From Bacteroidales bacterium UBA3696 (lineage in GTDB: Bacteria > Bacteroidota > Bacteroidia > Bacteroidales > Paludibacteraceae), in the NCBI GenBank assembly GCA_002372135.1, contig DFIN01000029.1, forward strand, positions 1 to 48,257: 48,257 nt of DNA, written 5' to 3'. Under the pieces are notes generated by a model. It was not told the DNA's origin and ran no database searches. It was given only the letters and a program-made list of their open reading frames with translations. This document shows positions 39,871-48,257 of the stretch, in pieces; position 1 is the stretch's first letter, and the number at the start of each line of letters is the position of its first letter. The position numbers and the translations under genes are program-made.

Positions 39871-42677
39871 TTCTCAAATCGAGCCACAAGGTTGCGATCA
39901 CCAAACCCGTTATCCACACGGCTAACAGGGATCCAGAACTTATTCTCAGCTACCCATTGGGTAGGATAAGCGGCTTTCTGACGGCTATAGGCGTGGTGCC
40001 ACTCGTCCGCTACGATTTCGTACTCGGGGTGCGGTGCGTTGAGTAGTACGTTGTCCTTAGCATCGGCTTTGCCGGTTTCCACTTCACGAATTTCTTCGCG
40101 GATAGTGAGCAGGGCGTCAATGAACTGATCCATCTCGTGTTTGCTTTCGCTCTCGGTAGGCTCAATCATCAGCGTGCCGTGAACGGGGAAAGACAAGGTA
40201 GGTGCATGGTATCCGAAGTCCATCAGACGTTTGGCGATATCCGTTTCGGTGATGCCGATGGCGTGGAACTGGCGGCAGTCAAGAATGAGTTCGTGACCTA
40301 CCCGACCCGTTACGCCGGTATATACGATGCCGTAAGCGTCTTTGAGTTTCTTAGCCATATAGTTAGCGGAGAGGATAGCGGTGGCTGTAGCCTCACGCAG
40401 TCCTTCGTAGCCCATCATACGGATATAGCCGTAGGAGATAAGAGCCATATTGGCATTGCCGTAGAGGGCAGACGAAACGCGGTTATTGTCCTCAGAAGGC
40501 ATACATTCTACAAGGTGCTCGGCGCAGCAGATGGCTCCTACACCGGGGCCGCCACCACCATGAGGCGAAGCGAAGGATTTATGCAAGTTGAGGTGGCATA
40601 CGTCGGCTCCGATAAAGCCGGGATTGGTGTAGCCGATTTGGGCGTTCATATTCGCGCCGTCCATATAGACCTGACCACCGTTCTTATGAATAATGTCGCA
40701 CATCTCACGAATAGCCATCTCGAATATACCGTGGGTGGACGGATAGGTAATCATACAGCCGGCGAGTACGTCCTTGTTGGCTTCGGCTTTCTCGCGCCAG
40801 TCGTTGAGGTCGGTATTGCCGTTCTCATCACATTTAATAACCACGGGCGTGAAGCCAGCCTGTACGCAGGAAGCGGGGTTGGTGCCGTGCGCCGAAGCGG
40901 GGATGAGAAGCACTTTGCGATTGTCTTGTCCTTGACGGTGAAGGTACTCACGGATAGTTACCAAGCCGGTGTATTCACCTGCAGCACCGCTGGTGGGTTG
41001 GAGGTTGCAAGCCGCAAAGCCGGTGATGGATGCAAGTTGGTTCTGCAACTCGTCCAACATCTCGTTAAAGCCTTCCGTCTGGTCTTGTGGAGCCAAGGGA
41101 TGAACAGCCATCCAGCCGGGCATCGTGATAGGCATCATAGCGGCAGCCGGATTGAGTTTCATCGTGCAACTGCCAAGCGGAATCATTGTATGGGTGAGGC
41201 TGATATCTTTACGGTCAAGGCGTTTGATATAACGCATCATCTCTGTTTCGGTATGGTACTTCTTGAAGACCTCAGCCTGCATATAGTCCACATCACGAAC
41301 ACGACTCTCATCAATAGCCCACAGCCCTTGGAAGGCTTCTTCCGACTGCTCATACTGCGGCTGATTGCCGGTCAGATCGGCGAAGAGGTCAATGAGGTTG
41401 TTCATATCGTCAAGGGTAACTGTCTCGTCAAGGCTGATGCCCACGAAATCTTTGCCGTAATAGAGGTTGATACCGCGGTCAAGGGCTTTCTCTTGCAGCG
41501 CATGAACATCTTTCACATGGAAGCGGAGAGTATCAAAGAACTCGGTGTTATCCTGCTCAATGCCGTAAGCCTGCATCAGTTCGTTCAGATAAACGGCTCT
41601 GCCGTGAATACCTTCGGCTATCTCACGAATGCCTTCCGCACCGTGATAAACGCCGTAGAAGCCAGCCATCATTGCGCAGAGAGCTTCTGCAGTACAGATA
41701 TTGGAAGTGGCTTTTTCGCGTTTGATATGCTGCTCGCGGGTCTGCAACGCAAGGCGATAAGCGGGATGGTCATACGTATCTTTGCTAAGTCCGATGATAC
41801 GTCCGGGCATATCGCGTTTGAACTCATCGCGGGTAGCCATATAGCCGGCAGTGGGACCGCCAAAGCCCATCGGCAGACCGAAACGCTGCGCCGTACCGCA
41901 CATAATATCTGCATCTAACGGACGAAGCAGAGCCATAGCCATCAGGTCGGCTACCACCGTAACTTTCATACCGGCTTTGTGACAGTCGTCAATGAAAGCG
42001 GCGTAGTCCTCAATGCTACCATCTGCATTGGGCAGTTGAACGAGTGCGCCGAAGTACTCAGCCGAAGGCTCAAACGAAACGTAGTTACCTACTACGATGT
42101 CAATACCTTGTCCTTTGGCACGGGTACGGAGTACGCTCATGGTGTTCTCGAACACTTTTTCGTCCACGAAGACTTTGCAAACATTGTTCTTGACTTGTTC
42201 GCGAGTGCGGAGGTTGCGCATCATCGTTACGGCTTCGGCAGCAGATGTGGCTTCGTCCAAGAGCGAGCAGTTGGCAAGGGGCAGTCCTGTCAGGTCGCTT
42301 ACCATCGTTTGGAAAGTGAACAAAGCCTCCAAGCGACCTTGACTCACTTCTGCCTGATAGGGCGTGTAGGAGGTGTACCATACAGGGTTCTCCAACACGT
42401 TGCGGGCAATGACGGCGGGAGTGATGGTGCCGTACCAACCACGACCGATAAGGCTCTTGTAGGGCAAGTTCTCCGCAGCCATATCGGCAATGCTGTCCAA
42501 GTGCTCTTGCTCAGTCAGCGGCTCATCCAAGTCTAAAGGCTCTTTGAGGAGAATGTCTTTCGGCATAGTCTGCTCAATGAGTTGTTCCATCGACTCAACG
42601 CCCACCTCGGCAAGCATCTGTTTCTTCTCTTCTTCGCTGAGACCAATGTGTCTCTTGTTCAGATAGTTGACTTTCAT
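39867..42677 (-). CDS. gcvP: Glycine dehydrogenase (decarboxylating), P-protein
   Basis: The P-protein decarboxylates glycine and passes the aminomethyl group to the H-protein lipoyl arm. The 936-residue protein is the single-chain form, joining both halves that some bacteria encode separately. The pyridoxal-phosphate lysine is K700 in LHKSFASPHGGGGPG. Other signatures are RHIGLSEEEKKQML at the start, PYQAEVSQGR, LLDEATSAAEA and MIPLGSCTMKLN. The H and T genes are not in the window. No glycine riboswitch is visible in the 76-base gap upstream, but a nine-base repeat is. It overlaps yitT by 4 bases. Confidence 0.96.
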   Translation of the reverse strand: MKVNYLNKRHIGLSEEEKKQMLAEVGVESMEQLIEQTMPKDILLKEPLDLDEPLTEQEHLDSIADMAAENLPYKSLIGRGWYGTITPAVIARNVLENPVWYTSYTPYQAEVSQGRLEALFTFQTMVSDLTGLPLANCSLLDEATSAAEAVTMMRNLRTREQVKNNVCKVFVDEKVFENTMSVLRTRAKGQGIDIVVGNYVSFEPSAEYFGALVQLPNADGSIEDYAAFIDDCHKAGMKVTVVADLMAMALLRPLDADIMCGTAQRFGLPMGFGGPTAGYMATRDEFKRDMPGRIIGLSKDTYDHPAYRLALQTREQHIKREKATSNICTAEALCAMMAGFYGVYHGAEGIREIAEGIHGRAVYLNELMQAYGIEQDNTEFFDTLRFHVKDVHALQEKALDRGINLYYGKDFVGISLDETVTLDDMNNLIDLFADLTGNQPQYEQSEEAFQGLWAIDESRVRDVDYMQAEVFKKYHTETEMMRYIKRLDRKDISLTHTMIPLGSCTMKLNPAAAMMPITMPGWMAVHPLAPQDQTEGFNEMLDELQNQLASITGFAACNLQPTSGAAGEYTGLVTIREYLHRQGQDNRKVLLIPASAHGTNPASCVQAGFTPVVIKCDENGNTDLNDWREKAEANKDVLAGCMITYPSTHGIFEMAIREMCDIIHKNGGQVYMDGANMNAQIGYTNPGFIGADVCHLNLHKSFASPHGGGGPGVGAICCAEHLVECMPSEDNNRVSSALYGNANMALISYGYIRMMGYEGLREATATAILSANYMAKKLKDAYGIVYTGVTGRVGHELILDCRQFHAIGITETDIAKRLMDFGYHAPTLSFPVHGTLMIEPTESESKHEMDQFIDALLTIREEIREVETGKADAKDNVLLNAPHPEYEIVADEWHHAYSRQKAAYPTQWVAENKFWIPVSRVDNGFGDRNLVARFEK

Positions 42678-42713
42678 TGTTTTGTATTGTTTTATTTGTG
42701 TTTTCGAAGTATT

Positions 42714-42740
42714 CGGAAAATTCTGAAAATTCGGGAAATT
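42714..42740. repeat. Nine-base direct repeat before gcvP
   Basis: CGGAAAATT, CTGAAAATT and CGGGAAATT stand in tandem in the 76-base gap between the COG0523 gene and gcvP. The gap has no TAnnTTTG box on the minus strand. The repeat could be an operator or just an A/T-rich tandem duplication. Confidence 0.5.
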
Positions 42741-42753
42741 ATGATTTTTCCTT

Positions 42754-43980
42754 TCAATCGAGGCAATTATCGAGGTTGCGCTCTATGGTTTCTCGGTCAA
42801 GGTGTTGACCGATGAAAACCAATTTCTGCATACGATCGCCGTACTTCTCGTCCCAATCCCGTCGCAGGATAGGGTCTTGCGCCATCATTTGCATTAGTTC
42901 CTCTTTTGGCATAGTGGCAAAGAACTCACCGGCTTGCTTGAGGTTGAACTGACGCCCTGCCTGCTCAAAGAGGTAGCACATATCGGGCTCATTGGAGAAG
43001 TAGCACATACCCTTGCAGCGGATGATATGTTTGTCCCACAGCCGTGCCACAAAGTCGTCAAACTTATTGAGACTGAACGGACGACGGCGGTAATAAACAA
43101 ACGTCCCTACCCCATACTCTTCGGCTTCCCCTTCGTCCTCGTGGTGATGATGGTGGTGTTCGTGATGATGTTCATGTTCATCGTGGTGCTCGTGATGATG
43201 CTCATAGTGGTCATCATCATCGTCATCGTCGTTGTCTTCCTCTACGGCACCTTCCACACCTTGCAACCAAGCCGCGCTGCCTACTACGTCATCGAAATTG
43301 AACAAACCGGTGTTCACCAATCGCTCCATCGGCACATCGCAGTAGTCGCAATCAATTATCTCCGCCTGCGGCTGAATGGCGCGAATGACGGCACGTACAT
43401 GTGCGCGTTCCTCTTCGCTGATTTCGGATGCCTTATTGAGAAGTATCAGGTTGCAGAACTCTATTTGCTGAATGACCAACGAAGCCAAATCCTCTTCGTC
43501 CAAGTCCTTGCGTTGCAAGTCATCGCCGGAGGCGAACTCATCGCGCAGACGCAAAGCATCTACCACGGTAACGATACAATCCATACGCGGATATGGATCT
43601 TCGGTAAAGGGCACCATCCGTGTGTAGTTACAAATCGTTTGTGCAATAGGAGCAGGCTCGCATATACCGCTTGCCTCAATGACAATGTAGTCAAATTGCC
43701 GCATAGCACAAAGGTCGTGCAACTGCTGCACCAAATCCATCTTCAGTGTACAGCAAATACAGCCGTTCTGCAACGCCACCAGATTATCGTCTTTAGAGGA
43801 CACGATGCCGCCTTTTTGAATCAAGTCCGCATCTATGTTCACCTCACCCAGATCGTTCACTATCACGGCAAAACGAATCCCTTTTTGGTTCGTCAGCACG
43901 CGGTTGAGCAGCGTTGTTTTGCCGCTGCCTAAATAGCCCGTCAAAAGCAGGACGGGAATAGATTGATTATTATTGAGCAT
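42754..43980 (-). CDS. COG0523 (ZNG1/YjiA-type) GTPase metallochaperone with His-rich loop
   Basis: From the ATG at 43980 the protein is 408 residues. The GTPase domain shows Walker A GYLGSGKTT (15-23), the metal-binding CxCC motif NGCICCTL (72-79), IEASGICEP and the base-binding NKASE. The CobW C-terminal domain follows after about residue 290. Between them an acidic run (D-rich, 249-257) leads into a loop with 16 histidines in residues 258-280 (DNA 43141-43209). Such proteins deliver zinc or another metal to client enzymes using GTP. The frame is open to 44052, but that extension lies in the upstream DUF2723 gene; with the chosen start the overlap is 11 bases. The client is unknown. Confidence 0.9.
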   Translation of the reverse strand: MLNNNQSIPVLLLTGYLGSGKTTLLNRVLTNQKGIRFAVIVNDLGEVNIDADLIQKGGIVSSKDDNLVALQNGCICCTLKMDLVQQLHDLCAMRQFDYIVIEASGICEPAPIAQTICNYTRMVPFTEDPYPRMDCIVTVVDALRLRDEFASGDDLQRKDLDEEDLASLVIQQIEFCNLILLNKASEISEEERAHVRAVIRAIQPQAEIIDCDYCDVPMERLVNTGLFNFDDVVGSAAWLQGVEGAVEEDNDDDDDDDHYEHHHEHHDEHEHHHEHHHHHHEDEGEAEEYGVGTFVYYRRRPFSLNKFDDFVARLWDKHIIRCKGMCYFSNEPDMCYLFEQAGRQFNLKQAGEFFATMPKEELMQMMAQDPILRRDWDEKYGDRMQKLVFIGQHLDRETIERNLDNCLD

Positions 43981-46900
43981 ATTTTTGATAAACAGGATAG
44001 TATTCTTCAAACAAATTCGTTTCGCGATAACGACTCCAATTCTGTAACACATAACCCAGTATGCCGATATTCTGATTGAGCGTTTGCTGAACAGACTTAC
44101 GACTTTGTTTGGACAATGTGTCGCCCCAAACGAGGTATTCTACGCACGTTTGAGCCACAGCGGCAAATATCTCATTGGCTTTCTCTTTTTCGCCCAATTG
44201 GTAGTAGATGGCAGCCATGGATGCAGACGTATAGTCATACGGGATATTGTATGCCGGCAGCATCTCATCGGCAAAATTCATGACCTCAAGAGACTTGTCG
44301 TATTGACCTTCGTTGTAGAGTGCTTCCGCCAATTCGAGGAACATCATACGGTGGGTATGACACATGCGCATCAAGTTTTCGTCAATGTAAATACCCGGTT
44401 TGTTGATATTGCCATAGCGGAACCGATGCATCATATTTTCGTACATCACTTCGGTATTGACCCGTGCTCTGCCGTCCTCGCTACGAGTAGGAGTAATTCG
44501 ATATGCCAAACCGGTCAACTCAAAGTAGGGACGCAGTCCGAGGTAGTAGTCATCGCCTACGGTAACAGCAAAATAGATGGGGCGTTCCCAATTGTTTTGC
44601 TCAAGCATTTCCATCACCATCATTTCCGAACGGGTATATCGGCGCGCGTCTTTGAGCATGATTCGCTCGCCATGAGGTCCGTCAAAATAGAGTTGAGAGG
44701 ACGGTATGTAGTTGTCGTTGTCCCGCTCACGCAGTTTGGTCTTAGGGTCATCCGAGCGAACAAAGCGCAAAGCCTGATCCACGGAAATGGGTTGTCCCAC
44801 TTTGTCTTCCACCCATACCACCTCGTTCGTGCCGGGCATATAGTCCTTATATTCCCACGTGATGGGCAGTCCTTTGCTTTCGTAATACGGACGCTTCATT
44901 TGGGCTATGTACCAATCGGTTTGCAGATACGAGAGGTTGCACACACGCAGGTCGGTACCTACTCCTTCTACCTCCTGATTGTACCACAAGGGGAAGGTGT
45001 CGTTATCACCATTGGAGAAAATTATACCTTGCGTTTCGCACGATTTGAGGTAGTTGGCACCAAAGTCGCGGCACGTATATCGGTCGCTACGGTCGTGATC
45101 GTCCCAGTTCTGGGAAGCCATTTGAGCCGGTACGAGCAGACACACCAACGTCACTGCCACTGCCGTTGCCGTTTTTCCAAATTCGCTCTGCATATACTTA
45201 GCGAGCAATTCGTATAGACCGATCACACCCAATCCTATCCATATACAGAAAGCATAGAACGAACCGGCATAAGCATAGTCACGCTCACGAGGTTGGAAAG
45301 GTGTCTGATTCAGGTACACCACAATCGCCAAACCGGTCAGGAAGAAGAGCAGGAAGGTAATGGCAAAATTAAGTGCCCCTTTTTGTTTCTTGCTCAATTG
45401 CCAAACAATACCTATCAAGCCCAACAACAAGGGTAACATATAATACACATTATGACCTTTGTTTTCTTTTAGTTCGGTAGGTAACGCATCTTGATCACCC
45501 AACATGGCGTTATCTATAAACGATATACCGGTTATCCAGTTACCTTTATGCAATTCGCCATACCCTTGCAGGTCGTTTTGCCTGCCGGAGAAGTTCCACA
45601 TAAAGTACCGCCAATACATATAGTTCACTTGGTAGCGGAAGAAGAATCGCATGTTTTCAGCAAACGTGGGACAGTATTCCGATTTTTGCTGACCACAGTA
45701 GTCATACTTGACTCGGCGTCCTTTCACTTCCGCCCACTCCTTGTATGCGCGCACATGGTTGCCCTGTGCGGAATACATACGAGGGAAGAACATGCAGAAC
45801 TGGTCCATATACTTATAAGTCGTTTTGTAGCCCGTAACGACATAATGGTCTTTTTGTCCTTCCGCTTCGGGAGCGGGTGCATATTGGGCATGTCCTTGTT
45901 TCTCCACAGGAATACACATATTGCCTTGTATGCGCAGTTCAACGGGGGCATTATAGGTCTGTCCGTACAGAAGGGGACGGTCGCCATACTGCTCACGGTT
46001 GAGGTAGTATTTGAGCGAGAACACGTTGTCCGGCGAGTTCTGATCCATTGGCGTATCGGCTGCCGAACGAATCACGATGGCGGCATACGACGAATAGCCT
46101 ACCAATATGACTGCCAACATGATAAGTCCCGTATTTGCCCAACGCCAGAGTTGTTGAGCAGACGAATTAGACGGCTGTTGGTCTAACTTTCGATAGGTAA
46201 CCACAATACCTGCTACGAGCAGAACGATGGTCAGCACGATATAGACAAACAAACCCGTATTGAACGGACAATGGAGTGTATTGACGAAGAATAGTTCAAA
46301 CCATCCTGCCACCGTCGGCACACCGGGTATGATACCATACAACACAGTCGCCAATACAGCCACAGAAGCCAAGAAAGCAATCGTCACCCCTTTCCACGAA
46401 AACTCATAACGCCGCACATAGTAAACGAGCACAATGGCGGGAATCGTCAGCAGGTTCAGCAAGTGAACACCTATACTCAATCCCATCAAATACATAATGA
46501 GAATCAGCCATCGGTCAGACCCTTCTTCGTCGGCGTGTTCGTCCCACTTCAATATCAGCCAAAAAACGACTGCCGTGAACAGCGAAGACGAAGCATACAC
46601 TTCCCCTTCAACGGCACTGAACCAGAACGTATCCGAGAACGTATAAGCCAACGCCCCAACCGCTCCGGCACCTAATACGGCAATGGCTCGGGCAAGACTA
46701 TCCGTATCTACGAGTTTGCGCGTAAGGGCAGTTATCGTCCAGAAAAGAAATAGAATAGTGAAAGCGGAAGCCAATGCAGACAAGGCATTCACACACATTG
46801 CGACATGACTCGCATCTTCGGCAAAAAGGGAGAAGAAACGCCCCATGAGCATAAAGAAGGGGGCTCCTGGGGGATGTCCGACATCTAACTTATAGGCACT

Positions 46901-47023
46901 CGAAATAAACTCGCCGCAGTCCCAAAAAGAGGCTGTCGGCTCCATCGTCAGCAAATACGTTGCGGCGGCAACAGCAAATACAAGCCATCCGCAAAGCGTA
47001 TTCCACAATTTGAAATTCTTCAT
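43970..47023 (-). CDS. DUF2723 membrane protein, protein O-mannosyltransferase-like
   Basis: The 1017-residue protein has about a dozen membrane helices in two blocks (roughly 10-325 and 520-660) and a C-terminal soluble region with helical-repeat character (about 860-1010). The N-terminal motif MEPTASFWDCGEFISSAYKLDVGHPPGAPFF, read as two acidic clusters, is the DUF2723 signature and resembles the GT-C glycosyltransferase first loop. The mammalian DUF2723 protein TMEM260 is an O-mannosyltransferase. In Bacteroidota the donor and acceptor are not known to me. It has its own promoter, divergent from a nucleotide-sugar dehydrogenase, which fits a glycan role. Its 3' end overlaps the metallochaperone gene by 11 bases. 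Confidence 0.9.
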   Translation of the reverse strand: MKNFKLWNTLCGWLVFAVAAATYLLTMEPTASFWDCGEFISSAYKLDVGHPPGAPFFMLMGRFFSLFAEDASHVAMCVNALSALASAFTILFLFWTITALTRKLVDTDSLARAIAVLGAGAVGALAYTFSDTFWFSAVEGEVYASSSLFTAVVFWLILKWDEHADEEGSDRWLILIMYLMGLSIGVHLLNLLTIPAIVLVYYVRRYEFSWKGVTIAFLASVAVLATVLYGIIPGVPTVAGWFELFFVNTLHCPFNTGLFVYIVLTIVLLVAGIVVTYRKLDQQPSNSSAQQLWRWANTGLIMLAVILVGYSSYAAIVIRSAADTPMDQNSPDNVFSLKYYLNREQYGDRPLLYGQTYNAPVELRIQGNMCIPVEKQGHAQYAPAPEAEGQKDHYVVTGYKTTYKYMDQFCMFFPRMYSAQGNHVRAYKEWAEVKGRRVKYDYCGQQKSEYCPTFAENMRFFFRYQVNYMYWRYFMWNFSGRQNDLQGYGELHKGNWITGISFIDNAMLGDQDALPTELKENKGHNVYYMLPLLLGLIGIVWQLSKKQKGALNFAITFLLFFLTGLAIVVYLNQTPFQPRERDYAYAGSFYAFCIWIGLGVIGLYELLAKYMQSEFGKTATAVAVTLVCLLVPAQMASQNWDDHDRSDRYTCRDFGANYLKSCETQGIIFSNGDNDTFPLWYNQEVEGVGTDLRVCNLSYLQTDWYIAQMKRPYYESKGLPITWEYKDYMPGTNEVVWVEDKVGQPISVDQALRFVRSDDPKTKLRERDNDNYIPSSQLYFDGPHGERIMLKDARRYTRSEMMVMEMLEQNNWERPIYFAVTVGDDYYLGLRPYFELTGLAYRITPTRSEDGRARVNTEVMYENMMHRFRYGNINKPGIYIDENLMRMCHTHRMMFLELAEALYNEGQYDKSLEVMNFADEMLPAYNIPYDYTSASMAAIYYQLGEKEKANEIFAAVAQTCVEYLVWGDTLSKQSRKSVQQTLNQNIGILGYVLQNWSRYRETNLFEEYYPVYQKYAQ

Positions 47024-47059
47024 TATTCAGTTATGTTTTTTGTACTCCTATTGAGCCTG

Positions 47060-47088
47060 CAAAAATACATATATTCCGACTTTTTCAA
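47060..47088 (-). promoter_or_regulatory. Promoter of the DUF2723 gene
   Basis: On the minus strand TTG (47088-47086), an 18-base spacer and TATTTTTG (47067-47060) fit the consensus, giving a start near 47053 and a leader of about 30 bases. Confidence 0.68.
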
Positions 47089-47160
47089 GTTTTTTTTAGA
47101 TAAAATGCGTACTTTTTCCGCAAAAACACGCGTTTTTTAGCGATTTTATCGTTTTTTTCG

Positions 47161-47191
47161 TTGTCCGCCACACGAGAAAAATCTATTTTTG
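47161..47191 (+). promoter_or_regulatory. Promoter of the nucleotide-sugar dehydrogenase gene
   Basis: TTG (47161-47163), a 20-base spacer and TATTTTTG (47184-47191) fit the consensus, with a leader of about 35 bases to the ATG at 47233. The stretch between this promoter and that of the DUF2723 gene (47089-47160) is T-rich and holds no gene. Confidence 0.72.
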
Positions 47192-47232
47192 CGCGCTTAA
47201 ATAGAAACATAAACAAAAACAACCAAATTTAT

Positions 47233-48257
47233 ATGAAAAATTTTGACTTATCAAAACGAACGATTGCCGTAGTGGGATTGGGATATGTGGGATTACCGTT
47301 GGCGATTGAGTACGGCAAGAAGTACCGAGTTATCGGATTTGACGTTAATCCGAACCGTATCAACGAATTATCAGCCGGTCGTGACCACACGATGGAGGCT
47401 GATTTAGTCGGTCTTCAGACCGCCCGCAACTTATATGCAAATACGCAGGGGCAAATCGGTTTGACACTGACCAACGACATGAACGAATTGAACCAAGCGA
47501 ATACATACATCGTTACTGTTCCAACTCCCATCGACCGCTTCAATAATCCTGACCTTACTCCCCTTTTGAAAGCCTCTGCCACCATCGGCAAAACGCTACA
47601 AAAAGGGGATATTGTTATCTATGAATCCACCGTCTATCCGGGTTGCACGGAGGAGGACTGCGTACCAGTATTGGAAAAAGAAAGCGGACTACGTTTCAAC
47701 GTGGATTTTTTCTGCGGCTATAGTCCAGAGCGCATCAACCCGGGCGATAAGGTGAACACACTCACCAAGATAAAGAAAATCACCTCCGGCTCCACCCCCG
47801 AAGTGGCAGATATAGTGGATGCGCTCTATAACAGCATATTGGAGAACGGCACACACCGTGCGCCCAACATGAAGGTAGCAGAGGCTGCCAAGGCGGTGGA
47901 GAACAGCCAACGCGATGTGAACATCTCGTTTATGAACGAATTGGCACTCATCTGCGATCGCGTAGGCATTGATACGAACGACGTGATAGAAGCCGCCGGC
48001 ACCAAGTGGAACTTCCTTAAGTACCGCCCCGGGTTGGTTGGAGGACACTGCATCTCTGTCGATCCGTACTATTTAGCGCATAAAGCCAAGTCGTTAGGCT
48101 ATGACCCGCAAGTCATCCTTTCCGGCAGAGCCGTCAACAATTCGATTGCCAAGTTCATTGCCGACAAGGTGCTTAAACTCATGATTCAGAAAGACCACAA
48201 GATTAAGGGTGCCCCCATTTTGATGCTGGGCGTTACCTTTAAGGAGAATTGCCCCGA
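47233..48257 (+). CDS. Nucleotide-sugar C6-dehydrogenase, VipA/WbpA type (3' end outside window)
   Basis: An ATG at 47233 opens a frame that stays open for 341 codons to the window edge. The Rossmann NAD site is VVGLGYVGLPLA (14-25), the middle domain shows ESTVYPGCTEE and CGYSPERINPGD, and the catalytic Cys273 is in GGHCISVDPYY. The last visible residues, LGVTFKENCP, match UDP-N-acetylhexosamine 6-dehydrogenases (WbpA, VipA/TviB) better than plain UDP-glucose dehydrogenase. These oxidise UDP-GlcNAc or UDP-GalNAc to the uronic acid used in capsules and O-antigens. It probably opens a polysaccharide cluster beyond the window. Confidence 0.92.
   Translation, partial: MKNFDLSKRTIAVVGLGYVGLPLAIEYGKKYRVIGFDVNPNRINELSAGRDHTMEADLVGLQTARNLYANTQGQIGLTLTNDMNELNQANTYIVTVPTPIDRFNNPDLTPLLKASATIGKTLQKGDIVIYESTVYPGCTEEDCVPVLEKESGLRFNVDFFCGYSPERINPGDKVNTLTKIKKITSGSTPEVADIVDALYNSILENGTHRAPNMKVAEAAKAVENSQRDVNISFMNELALICDRVGIDTNDVIEAAGTKWNFLKYRPGLVGGHCISVDPYYLAHKAKSLGYDPQVILSGRAVNNSIAKFIADKVLKLMIQKDHKIKGAPILMLGVTFKENCP

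Noticed and set aside
40137..41918. A 593-codon open frame on the plus strand opposite gcvP
   Set aside because: It lies wholly antisense to the well-supported gcvP, shows no domain or signal I recognise, and is explained by the codon bias of gcvP in the complementary frame.
42678..42753. Glycine riboswitch before gcvP
   Set aside because: The 76-base gap is too short and lacks the conserved aptamer cores; only a nine-base repeat is present.
43141..43240. Sequencing artefact or frameshift in the histidine-codon tract
   Set aside because: The frame continues through the tract into an intact CobW C-terminal domain, so the tract is a real loop.
42934..43932. A 332-codon plus-strand frame opposite the metallochaperone, with a Val/Met-rich stretch
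   Set aside because: The hydrophobic stretch is simply the reverse reading of the histidine-rich loop codons; the minus-strand protein has clear GTPase motifs.
44084..46186. Two long plus-strand frames (377 and 231 codons) opposite the DUF2723 gene
   Set aside because: They are shadows of the minus-strand gene, lack promoters or family motifs, and have the odd His/Val-rich composition typical of antisense frames.

Overview
The window is a piece of chromosome from a member of the Bacteroidota, almost certainly an anaerobic Bacteroidales. Several things point there. Most upstream regions carry the Bacteroidota promoter signature (TTG, about 19-20 bases, then TAnnTTTG). There is a DUF5723 outer-membrane protein, a TonB-dependent receptor under a TPP riboswitch, a meso-diaminopimelate dehydrogenase, a ferredoxin-dependent 2-oxoglutarate oxidoreductase (KorAB), a menaquinone pathway, and the conserved order HU - tiny basic ribosomal protein - RNase G. 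I cannot name the genus. Coding density is very high, no gap exceeds 300 bases, and I see no tRNA, rRNA, insertion sequence, phage gene or CRISPR array.

Layout. Bases 1-52 hold the first codons of rplS (L19, minus strand), behind a structured leader and a divergent promoter pair. Bases 329-6666 (plus) hold a large lipoprotein, a DUF5723 protein, yebC, rsmG, a metallo-beta-lactamase-fold hydrolase and ddh, meeting mutY tail to tail with a 20-base overlap. Bases 7804-10085 hold HU, a 29-residue ribosomal protein gene, a three-hairpin leader and rng. Next come dnaE (10147-14046) and a plus-strand cluster: coiled-coil membrane protein, recR, membrane protein, HAD phosphatase, FNT-type channel, GNAT and a GH13 amylase.

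From 19682 to 22153 (minus) lies a lipoprotein-aroK-menA-ubiE operon, divergent from an outer-membrane barrel gene. A TPP riboswitch (23103-23168) leads a TonB receptor that converges on a PnuC/PnuT-type transporter. That transporter is the last gene of a coaD - S41 protease - Ig-like lipoprotein - pnuC operon (minus). Bases 29428-33503 (plus) form korA-korB-trmO-queF, joining central metabolism to two tRNA-modification genes.

A long minus-strand run from 47023 to 33510 holds a DUF2723 membrane protein, a COG0523 zinc chaperone with a 16-histidine loop, gcvP, yitT, holA, aspS, a C69 dipeptidase and an esterase. Most are closely spaced or overlapping. The window ends inside a nucleotide-sugar dehydrogenase (47233 onward) that probably opens a surface-polysaccharide locus.

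Most genes are ordinary housekeeping functions and I found no clearly new multi-gene system. The items best worth following are regulatory: the hairpin leader and terminator-like stem directly before rng, the folded leader of rplS, the TPP leader with a second long helix before the start codon, and seven-base tandem repeats after three genes. Among proteins, the large lipoprotein/DUF5723 pair and the histidine-loop metallochaperone stand out.
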